Shown here: positions 1 through 8,836 of the stretch, piece by piece
Numbering within the stretch: the stretch's first letter is position 1
Layout: each line of letters starts with the position of its first letter
Assembly (NCBI RefSeq): GCF_026343115.1
Contig: NZ_JAPEMC010000001.1
Location: 2,170,001 to 2,234,000, forward strand
Origin: Streptomyces sp. NBC_00102
GTDB taxonomy: Bacteria > Actinomycetota > Actinomycetes > Streptomycetales > Streptomycetaceae
DNA length: 64,000 nt
Direction of reading: 5' to 3'
Notes under the pieces: generated by a model
Told to the model about the DNA's origin: nothing
The model's input: the letters and a program-made list of their open reading frames with translations, nothing else
Database searches by the model: none
Program-made: the position numbers and the translations under genes

Positions 1-246
1 GCCCGATGTCGCCGCTCGGACCGCCGCCGCCAGCTCGGCGGCACCATCGAGGGCGACGGCACCGATGATCTCGCGTTTGCCGCGGAAGTGGCTGTAGAGG
101 ACGGGCTGGCTGTACTCGATGCGCTCGGCGAGCCGGCGGGTGGTGACCGCCTCCCAGCCATGCTCCTCGGCGAGTTCGCGGGCTGTCGCCACGATGAGGC
201 GCTCACGTTCGGCCCGTTCGCGCCGCTTGCGTTCCTGTACCGACAT
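1..246 (-). CDS. TetR family transcriptional regulator, N-terminal part (cut by window edge)
   Basis: The 82 visible residues are a classic TetR N-terminal DNA-binding domain. A basic, charged start (MSVQERKRRERAERER) leads into helices with ARELAEEHGWEAVTTRRLAE and the recognition-helix signature YSQPVLYSHFRGKREI. The ligand-binding domain lies beyond base 1. The gene is divergent from the DUF1772 gene at 337. Two identical-design palindromes in the 90 bp between them suggest that it represses that gene and itself. The family is certain; the ligand cannot be known from this fragment. Confidence 0.93.
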   Translation of the reverse strand, partial: MSVQERKRRERAERERLIVATARELAEEHGWEAVTTRRLAERIEYSQPVLYSHFRGKREIIGAVALDGAAELAAAVRAATSG

Positions 247-255
247 GATCCGATC

Positions 256-268
256 CTAGCATCGCTAG
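256..268. promoter_or_regulatory. Operator-like palindrome 1 (TetR/DUF1772 intergenic)
   Basis: CTAGC-ATC-GCTAG is a palindrome with 5-bp arms and a 3-bp spacer, 10 bp upstream of the tetR start codon. The same design recurs at 307-319. Small TetR regulators commonly bind such sites in the intergenic region they share with a divergent target. Confidence 0.6.
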
Positions 269-306
269 ACATAAGAGCGGCAGCAGCGGTAGCGTCGACT
301 CAACTG

Positions 307-319
307 CTAGCGACGCTAG
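307..319. promoter_or_regulatory. Operator-like palindrome 2 (TetR/DUF1772 intergenic)
   Basis: CTAGC-GAC-GCTAG has the same arms and spacing as the site at 256-268. The centres are 51 bp apart, about five helical turns. It lies 17 bp upstream of the ATG at 337, so a bound repressor would block that gene. Confidence 0.6.
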
Positions 320-336
320 ATCTCGAAGGGATCGCC

Positions 337-783
337 ATGCTCCACACGCTCGAAGTCGTCACCACCGTGATCGTCGGCCTGATGGTGGGGGTGGAGTTAT
401 CCGTCGCCTTCATCATGAACCGGATCCTCAACGCCCTCCCCGAGGACAGCGGTCAGCTCGGCCATGCCCACGGGGGCCGGATGCTCGGCGCCGTGATGCC
501 GGTCTGGTACATCGGCTCGCTCGTCCTCGTCGCGGCCTGCGGCATCGCCGGCCGCCACCACCACGGCGACGGCCTCGTCATCGCCGCCGCGGTGCTGCTG
601 CTCCTCAGCGTGGTGATGTCGGTCCTCCTGCTCGTCCCGATCAACAACCGCGGCAAGACGTGGACTCCCGGGAACCGGCCCGAGGACTGGAAGCAGCAGC
701 TGAACCGCTGGGAGCGGTGGCACTACGCCCGCGTCACCGTCCTGGTCGCCGCCTTCGCCGTGCTGGTCGCCGGGCTCACCTGA
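337..783 (+). CDS. DUF1772 (anthrone oxygenase-like) membrane protein
   Basis: The protein has 148 residues and about four hydrophobic segments (near residues 5-25, 48-65, 78-95 and 128-146). It also has the polar loop with NRxxEDWKQQLNRWERWHYAR that is characteristic of DUF1772/anthrone-oxygenase-like integral membrane proteins. The ATG at 337 follows a GAAGGG ribosome site and the divergent operator region. In-frame sequence exists upstream but would run through the operators, so it was not used. Codon 21 is TTA (397-399), the rare leucine codon read by the bldA tRNA in Streptomyces, so translation may be developmentally gated. Members of the family include polyketide-tailoring oxygenases and proteins of unknown function; the substrate here is unknown. 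Confidence 0.8.
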   Translation: MLHTLEVVTTVIVGLMVGVELSVAFIMNRILNALPEDSGQLGHAHGGRMLGAVMPVWYIGSLVLVAACGIAGRHHHGDGLVIAAAVLLLLSVVMSVLLLVPINNRGKTWTPGNRPEDWKQQLNRWERWHYARVTVLVAAFAVLVAGLT

Positions 784-955
784 ACCGGCGGACCCGCCCG
801 CCCGGCCGAGCCGCGACCGCCCGGTCGGCGGATCGGCGCACGCCACGCGCCGCGGCGGCCCCGGCCACGCGGCCGGGCCCGGTTCGGGCACGCGTGCCGC
901 GGTCATCACCGTACTGACGGCCCCCGCGAACACCGGGGGACGACGGAAACAGCGC

Positions 956-1903
956 TCAGTCGAACGCGTTCGGCGGCGGTGCCGGGGACGCCTTGGCGAC
1001 CGCGTCGGTGACGACCGCCGCCCCGCCGGTGAAGTCGGCCAGCGCGCGGCCGTGTTCGACGCGGCCGGGGTGCGGGTCGGTGGCGACCCGGCGGGTCAGT
1101 TCGGCGACGGCGACGGGCCGGTCGGAGGCGACGAGCACGGCGTTGCCGAAGCGACGGCCGCGCCAGACCGTGGGGTCGGCGGCGAGCGCCAGTTCGGGGA
1201 AGTGCGCGGCGGCGGTGGCGATCTGGCCTCGCAGATGGGCCAGCGGCGGCCCGTCCGCGAGGTTGGCGACGTAACTCCCGCCCGGTTTCAGCGCCCGCCG
1301 CACCTCGGCGAGGAACTCGGTGGTGGTCAGGTGCGCGGGGGTGCGCGCTCCGCCGAACACGTCGGCGACCACGAGATCGGCCCAGCCGTCGGGTATTTTG
1401 CCGAGCCCTTCACGGGCGTCGAGGGCACGGACGCGGACCCGGGCCTGCGGGTCGAGCGGCAGTTCCTGGCGGACGAACGCGACGAGCGGGGCGTCGATCT
1501 CGACGATCTGCTGCGTGGAGCGGGGGCGGGTGGCGGCGGTGTACCGGGCGAGGGTGAAGGCGCCGCCGCCCAGGTGCAGGACGTGCAGCGGGGTCCCCGG
1601 AGGTGCGGCGAGGTCGATGACGTGGCCGATCCTGCGCTGGTACTCGAAGGAGAGGTACGTCGGGTCGTCGAGGTCCACATGGGACTGCGGGGCGCCGTCG
1701 AGCAGGAGGGTCCAGGCGTTCCGGCGCTCCTTGTCGGGGGCGAGTTCGGCCCGGCCGCCGTCGACGGTCGCGGTACGCGGCTCCCGCCCGCGCCCCGACC
1801 GGTCGGCCCGCTCGTTCCGTTCGGAACGGTCGCTCCGGTCGTTCCGCTTGCCGGGCTTCTCGCTGCCCGCCCCTCCTCGACGTGCCACGTCGTCCGCCTT
1901 CAC
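956..1903 (-). CDS. Spermidine synthase-like SAM-binding protein
   Basis: The 315-residue protein has a Rossmann-type methyltransferase/spermidine synthase fold. Motifs are LHLGGGAFTLARY (glycine-rich loop, about residue 110), IVEIDAPLVAFVR (acidic residue after strand 2), ALDAREGL and DLVVADVFGG, followed by LKPGGSYVANLAD. It resembles the fused-MFS/spermidine synthase-like proteins common in actinomycetes, without membrane segments. The first 60 residues are charged and of low complexity (RSDRSERNERADRSGRG), so the GTG start at 1903 is provisional and later GTG codons are possible. True aminopropyltransferase activity is not assured; many members have unknown substrates. Confidence 0.75.
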   Translation of the reverse strand: MKADDVARRGGAGSEKPGKRNDRSDRSERNERADRSGRGREPRTATVDGGRAELAPDKERRNAWTLLLDGAPQSHVDLDDPTYLSFEYQRRIGHVIDLAAPPGTPLHVLHLGGGAFTLARYTAATRPRSTQQIVEIDAPLVAFVRQELPLDPQARVRVRALDAREGLGKIPDGWADLVVADVFGGARTPAHLTTTEFLAEVRRALKPGGSYVANLADGPPLAHLRGQIATAAAHFPELALAADPTVWRGRRFGNAVLVASDRPVAVAELTRRVATDPHPGRVEHGRALADFTGGAAVVTDAVAKASPAPPPNAFD

Positions 1904-1998
1904 CGCCCCGTCCGTACCGGTCCCGCGTCCTGGTCGCGCGGGCCGGCCGGGGCGAGGAGAACGCCGGGGACAACCCCGCCCACCTGGACATTATGGGC

Positions 1999-2466
1999 TC
2001 AGCGGCAGTTGTCGGCCGCTTCGATCATGCGGGCCGCCTGGTCGAGCGCGGCCCGCAGGGCGGCGGGGTCGGTGACCGGGGCGTCCTCGGCGGGCGGCAG
2101 CAGCCAGCCGGTTCCGGAGACGGGCGCCTCGTCGGGGAGGCGGAGCCCCCGGCCCTCGGTGCTCGTACACGCGCTGCCCGGTACGTCCCAGCCATCGGCG
2201 GTACCGGGCGGCACCAGGAAGCCGACGGTGTCGCCGGCCCCGTCGTGGAGCACCGGCCCCACCGCGACCAGGTCCGCGCCCCGGCGCAGGATGTCCACGG
2301 CCTCCAGCCCCTGCCGGGCGGGGACGGTGACGAGATCACACAGGTGTGCGGCGCACCCCTCGATCGGGGCCGATGTCGCGTGCGGGGGAACGGCCGGCCG
2401 CGCCCCCGCGTCCTTCGAGGTGGCCGCGGTGTTCCATGGGCCGGTCTCCGTGCCGAGGTGAAGCAT
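1999..2466 (-). CDS. Conserved hypothetical protein
   Basis: The protein has 155 residues. Its start is well supported by AGGAGGGG five bases before the ATG. No signal peptide or membrane segment is visible. The middle has VTVPARQGLEAVDILRRGA and a run of proline/glycine turns (LVPPGTADGWDVPGSAC, then GWLLPP). I recognise no named domain. It lies upstream of, and divergent from, the TPR regulator at 2709. GC-rich codon use supports it as a real gene. Confidence 0.65.
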   Translation of the reverse strand: MLHLGTETGPWNTAATSKDAGARPAVPPHATSAPIEGCAAHLCDLVTVPARQGLEAVDILRRGADLVAVGPVLHDGAGDTVGFLVPPGTADGWDVPGSACTSTEGRGLRLPDEAPVSGTGWLLPPAEDAPVTDPAALRAALDQAARMIEAADNCR

Positions 2467-2708
2467 GGGAACCCCTCCTGTCGTCGCCTGACGGAGCCAC
2501 GCCCCGTCTCCGCATGGACCAACGCGCCGACCGCGTCAAGGGCTACGGTGCCGAGCCGCCGCAAAGGGTGGCAGTTCATGGCGGATCACGGCCGAGATGC
2601 CCCCCTTTGTCGCGAAACACTGCGTGAACGGTCCGTCACACCAGGTACGTTCTTGCTCCGCCGGGACACCAGAGGCATGCGCCCGGCTGCACCAGAGAGG
2701 GCCACGCC

Positions 2709-4082
2709 ATGGTGTCGTCACGGGCCGTTCCCAACCTCGTCTTCCGCCAGTTGCGCGGAGCGCGCTCGGCGGGAGAGTTCGCGGCGGCAGTCCGCAGGGC
2801 CGCCCGCGAGATCGGCGAGCAGGTCGCCTGCGACGCCCGCTACATCGGTCGCGTGGAGTCCGGCGAGATCCGGTGCCCGAACTACGCGTACGAACGGGTC
2901 TTCCTGCACATGTTCCCCGGCGCCACCCTGGGGGACCTGGGCTTCTCGGACCGGGAGAGCGTGCGCGGACGTTCGGCGCGCACCCGCCTGCCGGCGGCCT
3001 GGAGATCGCTGTCCGCGGACACGGTTCCGGTCCTCTCCGTACCCAGCGACATCGAGGAGAGCGACGTGCTGCGTCGCGTGTTCATGACGAGCGGCACCGC
3101 CGGTGTGGCGACCGCATCGATCGGGATCGGCGCCCACCGGGCGGCCGGGACCCCGATCGTCCTGCCCGCCCAGCGACGGGCCGGCGAAGCCGAGGTGCGT
3201 TCCGTGGAGGAGGCGGTGCGCGAGATCCGCGTCCTCGACGACCGGCACGGCGGCGACGGGCTCTACCGCCGTGCCGCCCAGCCGCTGCGGGCCGCGTACG
3301 CCCTGCTCGACTCGGGGACGCCCACCCGGCGCGCCACCGCCGACCGGCTGCACGCCGGGGCCGGGGAACTGGCCTTGTCGGTGGGGTGGCTGGCCCACGA
3401 CTCGGGGCGGTTCGACGACGCGCGCTCGTACTACGCGGAGGCACTGGCCACCGCCCGGGTCGCGGGCGACGACGCGCTGGAGGCGCACGCCTTCTGCAAC
3501 ACGTCGTTCCTGGCCCGGGACGCAGGGCGGCCGAGGGAGGCGGTCCGGGCGGCGGAGGCCGGGCAGCGGGCGGCCCGCTCGGTCGGCTCGCACCGGCTGC
3601 TGGCCCTGCTCGCCCTGCGCGAGGCGGGCGGCCGGGCCGGGCTCGGGGACCGTACGGGATGCGACCGGGCGATCGCGCGGGCCAGGGCGGCGTTCGACCG
3701 GGGGCCGGCCGAGCGCGATCCGGAGTGGATGAGCTTCTTCCGCGAGGCGGAGATGCACCTGCTGGAGGCGCAGTGCTGGTCGGCCCTGGGCGACTGGCCC
3801 CGGGCGACCCGGCACGGCCGGCGGGCCACCGCGCTCCAGGACCCGCACTTCACCCGGAACCTCGCGCTCTACCGTGCCCAGCTCGCGGGCGACCTGGCCC
3901 GGGCCGGGGCGGCGGAGGAGGCGGTCCGCTCCGCGCACCAGGTGCTGGACCTGCTGGACCGGGTCCGCTCCTCCCGGATCAGCGGGATGCTGGCGGGGAC
4001 GGTGCGTGTGCTGGGCGCCGACCGGGACGCGACGGCGGTGGCGGGCCTGCTGGAGCGGTACCGGGCGGAGCACCGGGGCTGA
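2709..4082 (+). CDS. HTH/TPR-type transcriptional regulator
   Basis: The protein has 457 residues. Residues 10-75 look like a helix-turn-helix of the Xre-like type found in actinobacterial TPR regulators (AGEFAAAVRRAAREIGEQVA, then ARYIGRVESGEI and MFPGATLGDLGF). Residues about 150-450 form alanine-rich helical pairs typical of tetratricopeptide repeats, for example SGRFDDARSYYAEALATARVA and SALGDWPRATRHGRRATALQ. Proteins of this build in Streptomyces usually regulate development or secondary metabolism by sensing a peptide or protein partner. The ATG follows GAGAGGG at a 7-base spacing. No neighbour identifies its target. Confidence 0.8.
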   Translation: MVSSRAVPNLVFRQLRGARSAGEFAAAVRRAAREIGEQVACDARYIGRVESGEIRCPNYAYERVFLHMFPGATLGDLGFSDRESVRGRSARTRLPAAWRSLSADTVPVLSVPSDIEESDVLRRVFMTSGTAGVATASIGIGAHRAAGTPIVLPAQRRAGEAEVRSVEEAVREIRVLDDRHGGDGLYRRAAQPLRAAYALLDSGTPTRRATADRLHAGAGELALSVGWLAHDSGRFDDARSYYAEALATARVAGDDALEAHAFCNTSFLARDAGRPREAVRAAEAGQRAARSVGSHRLLALLALREAGGRAGLGDRTGCDRAIARARAAFDRGPAERDPEWMSFFREAEMHLLEAQCWSALGDWPRATRHGRRATALQDPHFTRNLALYRAQLAGDLARAGAAEEAVRSAHQVLDLLDRVRSSRISGMLAGTVRVLGADRDATAVAGLLERYRAEHRG

Positions 4083-4106
4083 ACCCGGTGGCGCCCGGGG
4101 CGGTGC

Positions 4107-4703
4107 TCAGCGCTCCAGGTGGCCGGTGTCGTTCCACCGCTCCACGGCGGGCATCCCGTAGGCCCAGCCCAGCACGGACAGCGAGGTCGGCTCCAGCCGG
4201 ACGCGGGCGCCGAACATCAGGTCCTCGCCCAGCCAGCGCGCGGCGATCGACCGCAGGATGTGGCCGTGGGCGAAGACGAGGACGTCGCGTTCGCCGGAGC
4301 GCACCCGCTCGACGATCCCGTCCGCGCGGGCCGTCATCTCGGCGGTGGACTCCCCGCCGGGAACCCCGTCGCGCCAGATCAGCCAGTCGGGCCGGTCCGC
4401 CTTGATCTGCGCCGGGGTGAGGCCCTCGTAGTCGCCGTAGTCCCACTCCATCAGCGCGTCCCAGGTCTCCGCCCGGTCCCCGAAGCCGGCCAGTTCGCAG
4501 GTCTCGGCGGCCCGGACCAGCGGGCTGGTGCGGATGTCCGTGTCCGGCAGCCCGGACCAGGGGGCCCGGTGCAGCCGCTCGCCGAGCAGCTTGGCGCCCT
4601 CCCGCCCCGAGTCGAGCAGCGGGATGTCGGTCCTGCCGGTGTGATTGCCCTGGACCGACCACTGGGTCTGGCCGTGCCGGGCGAGCAGGATGCGCGGTGC
4701 CAT
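4107..4703 (-). CDS. Histidine phosphatase family protein (phosphoglycerate mutase-like)
   Basis: The 198-residue protein has the histidine phosphatase signature [24 protein letters not shown] at its N-terminus; the RHG histidine is the phosphate acceptor. [15 protein letters not shown] and [16 protein letters not shown] supply the arginine and acidic residues of the pocket. [17 protein letters not shown] carries the second catalytic histidine. All key residues are present, so it should be an active phosphatase, probably on a small phosphometabolite. It converges with the TPR regulator 24 bp away. Confidence 0.9.
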   Translation of the reverse strand: MAPRILLARHGQTQWSVQGNHTGRTDIPLLDSGREGAKLLGERLHRAPWSGLPDTDIRTSPLVRAAETCELAGFGDRAETWDALMEWDYGDYEGLTPAQIKADRPDWLIWRDGVPGGESTAEMTARADGIVERVRSGERDVLVFAHGHILRSIAARWLGEDLMFGARVRLEPTSLSVLGWAYGMPAVERWNDTGHLER

Positions 4704-5068
4704 GAGCGGGCTCTCCCTGAGAACTGGGGGACGGCGGGGGCGCTTGCGGGACCACGGTGTCCGGGCGCCGGGAGGGACGCGCTCCGGCCTGCCGGCGGTG
4801 CGTGTCGTCTCCGTCCATCATCGCCCATGGCCGTGCGCCGGCATGAGGGCCGCCCCTCCGGGCACCTGTGCAGTGGTGCCGTGGGGCGGCCGAGCAACCT
4901 CACGGCCCGTACACACGTCCCCCTCTCCGCAGTACCCGGCCGAGGCGGCACCGCCCGCGGCGGCCCGGGGCAGGGGGCGAAAGGGACCCCCCGGGGGAAA
5001 TCACGGCCGACGACCGCCGTACGGTTGAACGCCCGCCGTCGGACGCTTGAACAGGGGAGAGCCACCGG
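4704..5068. other. Intergenic, divergent promoter region without a gene
   Basis: These 365 bases separate the divergent phosphatase and PAP2 genes. I see only GC-rich sequence and, just before 5069, a GGGGAGAG ribosome site. No RNA gene, repeat or convincing open frame was found. Confidence 0.5.
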
Positions 5069-6034
5069 ATGCCGCACGCCACGCCCGCACGCGCCTGCGG
5101 CCACCGGCCCCGCTGGTGGACGGAGCTGCCGCTCATAGCGGTGGTGTACGGGCTCTACTCGGCCGGCCGACTGCTCGTACGCGGGGACATACCGGCCGCC
5201 GTCGACCACGGCCTGTCGATACTCCGGCTGGAGAAGTCGCTCCACCTGAACTTCGAACACCCGCTCAACCGGCTGCTGACCTCGCACCCCTCGGTGGGCA
5301 TACCCGCCGACTTCGCGTACGCGTCCCTGCACTACCTCGTGACCCCGGCGCTCCTCCTGTGGATGTACCGGCGCCGCGCCGCCGCCTACCGCACGGCCCG
5401 CACCTGGCTGCTGACCTCCACCCTGATCGGCCTGATCGGCTTCACGCTGCTGCCGACCTGTCCGCCCCGCCTCCTCGAAGCGGGACACGGGTTCGTCGAC
5501 ACCATGGCGCAGTACAGCTCCTACGGATGGTGGGGAGCCGAGGCGAGCGCCCCGCGCGGGCTCGGGGGCATGACCAACCAGTACGCGGCGATGCCCAGCC
5601 TGCACGTGGGATGGGCGCTCTGGTGCGGCGTACTGCTGTGGCGGTACGGACGGCATCCGCTGCTCCGCGCGCTCGGCGTCCTCTACCCCCTGACGATCCT
5701 CTTCGTGGTGATGGGCACCGCCAACCACTACTTCCTGGATGCCGTGGCGGGCGCCGCGGTGATGGGCGTGGGCGCGCTGCTGACCCGCCCGGTGATGCGG
5801 GCCGCCGCCCGCGTCACGGCCCGGTTGCGCGCTTTCGTCCCCCGGCGGCGTGCTCACGGAGCCCCGGTCGCGGCGACACGGCCCCCGATTGTCGGTGGCG
5901 GATGCGAGACTTCGGCGGGTGAGCGATTCCCCGGCCGGCGGACCCCCTCCGCATATCCCAGCGACGCGCCCCAGGCCTCCGGCTCCCCCGGCCGTGCGGC
6001 CGCCGGCGACAGCGCTCCGGCAGCGGCTCGCTGA
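5069..6034 (+). CDS. PAP2 superfamily membrane phosphatase
   Basis: The 321-residue integral membrane protein has about six hydrophobic helices. The phosphatase triad is visible: PTCPPRLL (domain 1 region), AAMPSLHVGWAL (PSLH motif with the catalytic histidine, about residue 180) and TANHYFLDAVAG (HxxxD of domain 3, about residue 225). This fits the inositolphosphotransferase/PAP2-like family of lipid phosphatases that act on the outer face of the membrane. The last 60 residues are low complexity and overlap the start of the next gene by about 116 bp. The tail may therefore be poorly conserved, or the downstream start may lie later. Confidence 0.88.
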   Translation: MPHATPARACGHRPRWWTELPLIAVVYGLYSAGRLLVRGDIPAAVDHGLSILRLEKSLHLNFEHPLNRLLTSHPSVGIPADFAYASLHYLVTPALLLWMYRRRAAAYRTARTWLLTSTLIGLIGFTLLPTCPPRLLEAGHGFVDTMAQYSSYGWWGAEASAPRGLGGMTNQYAAMPSLHVGWALWCGVLLWRYGRHPLLRALGVLYPLTILFVVMGTANHYFLDAVAGAAVMGVGALLTRPVMRAAARVTARLRAFVPRRRAHGAPVAATRPPIVGGGCETSAGERFPGRRTPSAYPSDAPQASGSPGRAAAGDSAPAAAR

Positions 6035-7214
6035 GCTGCGCGGACCGACGGTCGTCCCGCATCCACTGGACGCCCGCGCGCTGGCCGCCCTCGCCGCCAA
6101 CCCCGGCTGCAAGCGGCGGGCGCTGCTCGACGGCGCCGGTGTCGACAAGACCGGGCTGGCCGAGGCGCTCGGCTCCCCCTCGGGTTTCGGCCAGTCGCAG
6201 TTCGCGTTCATGCGCGGCAACGCCTTCGAGGCGCGGGTCAAGGCGGACGGCGGCACCGAGCTGCTGCGCCTGCTGCACGAGTGCCTCGGTGGTGGCGGTG
6301 AGCCGCCGCAGGGCGCCCGGATCCCCGATCTTTCGGCGGCCGGTCCCGAGGGCCGGACGGCCAGGACCGCGCTGGCCCTGCGGGAGGCGACCGCCGCCGG
6401 CGGCTGGAGCCTGCTGGACCACCCGATGCTGGCGCTGGAGGTGGCGGGTTCGCCCGCGTATCTGGAGCCGGACGCCGTGGTGGTGCATCCCGACGGCCGG
6501 TGGACGGTCATCGAGATCAAGTCGTTCCCGATGATCGACGGTTCGGCCGACGCGGCGAAGGTCGGTGCCGCCGCCCGGCAGTCGGCGGTCTACGTCCTGG
6601 CCCTGGAGGCGGTGGCCGCGCGTACCGAAGGCGCCGAGGTGGCGCACGAGGTGCTCCTCGTCTGTCCCAAGGACTTCTCCAACCTGCCGGCCGGCTCGGT
6701 CGTGGACGTGCGCAAGCAGCGTGCGGTGACCCGGCGCCAGCTGACCCGGCTCACCCGTATCGAGGAGATCGCCGCCCTGCTCCCGGAGGGCACCACCTTC
6801 GATCCGGGGTGCTCGGCCGAGGAGCTGACCGCCGCGGTCGAGGCGGTTCCGGCGGCGTACGCCCCCGAGTGCCTGGCCGCCTGCGAGCTCGCGTTCCACT
6901 GCCGGGCGAAGTCCCGCGCCCAGGGCGACGTACGGACGCTGGGGCGCGGGGTGAGCGGTGAGCTCGGCGGGCTGACGACCATCCGCGCGGTGCTGGACGC
7001 CGCCGCGGGCAAGGAGGGCGACCCGGCGGACCCGGCCGTCGCCGCGCTCCGCCGGGCTGCGGCCCTGCGTGCCGAGGCGCTGGAGGGCGCGGACGACCGG
7101 CGCGGTACGGCCGCGGAACGTACGGCTCCGGACGGCACGGCTCGGGAGGGCACGGCTCCGGACGGCACGACTCCGGACGGCACGACTCGGGAGGGCTCGA
7201 CGGCATGTCACTGA
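5919..7214 (+). CDS. Cas4/AddB-like Fe-S PD-(D/E)XK nuclease
   Basis: Starting at GTG 5919 the protein has 431 residues. A RecB-family nuclease core is visible: LEPDAVVVHPDGRWTVIEIK gives the catalytic Asp185, Glu199 and Lys201, followed by Gln221 and Tyr225 in QSAVYVLAL. Four cysteines are placed as in Cas4 and AddB iron-sulfur nucleases: Cys64 before the core (NPGCKRRALL) and Cys318, Cys322 and Cys328 after it (ECLAACELAFHC). The C-terminus is an imperfect repeat of DGT/REGT. It is the first gene of a coupled operon with the next two, which points to nuclease-helicase DNA processing. A later GTG near 5991 is an alternative start. Confidence 0.78.
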   Translation: MSDSPAGGPPPHIPATRPRPPAPPAVRPPATALRQRLAELRGPTVVPHPLDARALAALAANPGCKRRALLDGAGVDKTGLAEALGSPSGFGQSQFAFMRGNAFEARVKADGGTELLRLLHECLGGGGEPPQGARIPDLSAAGPEGRTARTALALREATAAGGWSLLDHPMLALEVAGSPAYLEPDAVVVHPDGRWTVIEIKSFPMIDGSADAAKVGAAARQSAVYVLALEAVAARTEGAEVAHEVLLVCPKDFSNLPAGSVVDVRKQRAVTRRQLTRLTRIEEIAALLPEGTTFDPGCSAEELTAAVEAVPAAYAPECLAACELAFHCRAKSRAQGDVRTLGRGVSGELGGLTTIRAVLDAAAGKEGDPADPAVAALRRAAALRAEALEGADDRRGTAAERTAPDGTAREGTAPDGTTPDGTTREGSTACH

Positions 7215-8836
7215 TCAGCACCCTGGCCCGGATGGAGGCCGTGGACAGCGGGCGGGCCCGGCCGCTGGCGACCGTGCGCCACCGGCATCTGACCGACCGG
7301 CCGCTCGTCCTGGTGCCGCTGACCACCTCCGGCGAGGCGGGAGCCCCGCTGGGCGCCCTGGTGGGCACCGACCGGGACGCGCCGAGGCTGCTGGCGGTGG
7401 CGCAGCCGCGCGACCGCGATCTGCGGTTCGCCTTCCTGGCGGAGTTGGCCGAGCTGGTGCTGCCGCACATCGAGACGTACGCGGACGTGGTCGAGCCTGC
7501 CGAGCGGAGCGAGACCGATCCGGAGACCGGGAAGAAGGTCAAGGTCGAGGTCGAGCTGTGCGTGGACGCCGCGCAGTTGATCGTGCCGAGCCGGGCGGGG
7601 ATCGACCTGGTGCGGCTGCTGGGGCGGTCGATGCGGTTCCGGCGTACCGCGGAGGACGATCCGGACACCCCGTTTCCGGCACCGCCCCGGGTGCCGTTGC
7701 TCGGGCGCTGGCTGACGCACTACGCGGAGCGGGCCCGGGTGCCGGGTTCGTCGATGCTGCTGGCCACCACGGATCTCCTGAACCGCCACTGGGCGACGGG
7801 GCAGAGCAGTGTGGAGGACCAGCACCTGGGGGCGCTGCTCGCCTGGATCGATCCGCCGGACGGCCTCTCGGGCGCCCGGGCGGCGCTCCGGGCGGAGCTG
7901 GAGCGGGACCGGGACGGCCAGTTGGTCTGCCCGCCCGCTGGTCCGGCCACCGATCCGGCGTTCGACAACCGGCTGCTGGCGCCGGCGATCGAGCGGTACG
8001 ACCGGGCCCGCACCGCGCTCGCGGCGGCGGAGGACGGGCTGGACGCGGACGGGCGGCTCGGGGACCTGCACGCCGCCGAGCGGGAGATCCGTTCGCTGCT
8101 GGCCCGGGTGATGCTGCCGACCTGGGACGCGGTGTGGCGCGGGCTCGACCTGCTGCGGGAGCTGCCGGAGGGGTCCAGGGTCGGGGAACGCTGGACGGGA
8201 GACCGCTGGTCGTTCACCGGCCACCGGGACAAGGTGGGCTCGGGCGAGCCGCCGCAGCCGCGCCGGGACGACGCGGTGACCGCGGCCCGCAAGCTCTCCT
8301 CCCGGGAGACCGCGCAGGCGCGGCTGGACGCCCAGGAGGCGCTCGACGATCCGCTGGTGCTGGCCTCCCGCCGGCTGAACGGCGAGGCGTTCGTCGGCGA
8401 GGTGACCGGGGTGGAGATGGCGTACACGGAGTCCAAGCGCCCCTCCCCGCGCCCGCTGGTCACGGTCCGCACCACCGAGCGCCCGCAGTTGGGCGAGCGG
8501 ACGAAGGTGTACCGCTCGCTGGACGGGAAGCCGCAGTCGGCGGAGTTCGTCCGGTACGCGGGCCCCGGCACGGGCCCCGACGGCACCGGACTCCCCGAGG
8601 ACGGCTCGGAGGTACTGCTGGTGCTGCGCGTCCTGGACCGGATGGGGCGCGGCAGGGAACCGGCCCCCGGGTCGCTGCCCGAGCCGGGCGAGCGCACGGT
8701 GTGGACGCTCTTCGAGCACGACCAGCGGGGCGGCCCGGCGTTGCCGGACGCCGAGGAGACCCCGTGGACGCACGGCGGCCCGCCGGGTGCGACCGCGGAA
8801 CAGCCCGACGCCGTGACCCCGGAGGACGTGCTGTGA
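7205..8836 (+). CDS. Unknown protein of a nuclease-helicase operon
   Basis: The 543-residue soluble protein overlaps the nuclease gene by 10 bp and the ATPase gene by a GTGA start-stop, so the three are translationally coupled. It is rich in Arg, Asp and Leu with helical segments (LDLVRLLGRSMRFRR, HAAEREIRSLLARVMLP). The C-terminal third looks like a beta-rich module (PLVTVRTTERPQLGERTKVYR, EVLLVLRVLDRMG). I recognise no named domain and see no catalytic motif. Its fixed position between a nuclease and an ATPase suggests a structural or DNA-binding subunit of a complex. Confidence 0.72.
   Translation: MSLISTLARMEAVDSGRARPLATVRHRHLTDRPLVLVPLTTSGEAGAPLGALVGTDRDAPRLLAVAQPRDRDLRFAFLAELAELVLPHIETYADVVEPAERSETDPETGKKVKVEVELCVDAAQLIVPSRAGIDLVRLLGRSMRFRRTAEDDPDTPFPAPPRVPLLGRWLTHYAERARVPGSSMLLATTDLLNRHWATGQSSVEDQHLGALLAWIDPPDGLSGARAALRAELERDRDGQLVCPPAGPATDPAFDNRLLAPAIERYDRARTALAAAEDGLDADGRLGDLHAAEREIRSLLARVMLPTWDAVWRGLDLLRELPEGSRVGERWTGDRWSFTGHRDKVGSGEPPQPRRDDAVTAARKLSSRETAQARLDAQEALDDPLVLASRRLNGEAFVGEVTGVEMAYTESKRPSPRPLVTVRTTERPQLGERTKVYRSLDGKPQSAEFVRYAGPGTGPDGTGLPEDGSEVLLVLRVLDRMGRGREPAPGSLPEPGERTVWTLFEHDQRGGPALPDAEETPWTHGGPPGATAEQPDAVTPEDVL

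Noticed and set aside
5919..7214. Nuclease as a CRISPR Cas4
   Set aside because: No cas1, cas2 or repeat array in the window; only the fold and cysteine layout are Cas4-like.
7069..8832. Long open frame in phase with the helicase gene, giving a 1043-residue reading
   Set aside because: The upstream 588 codons are Gly/Arg/Ala-rich and antiparallel in character to real proteins. They lie over the conserved middle gene, and the helicase domain begins right after the GTG at 8833.
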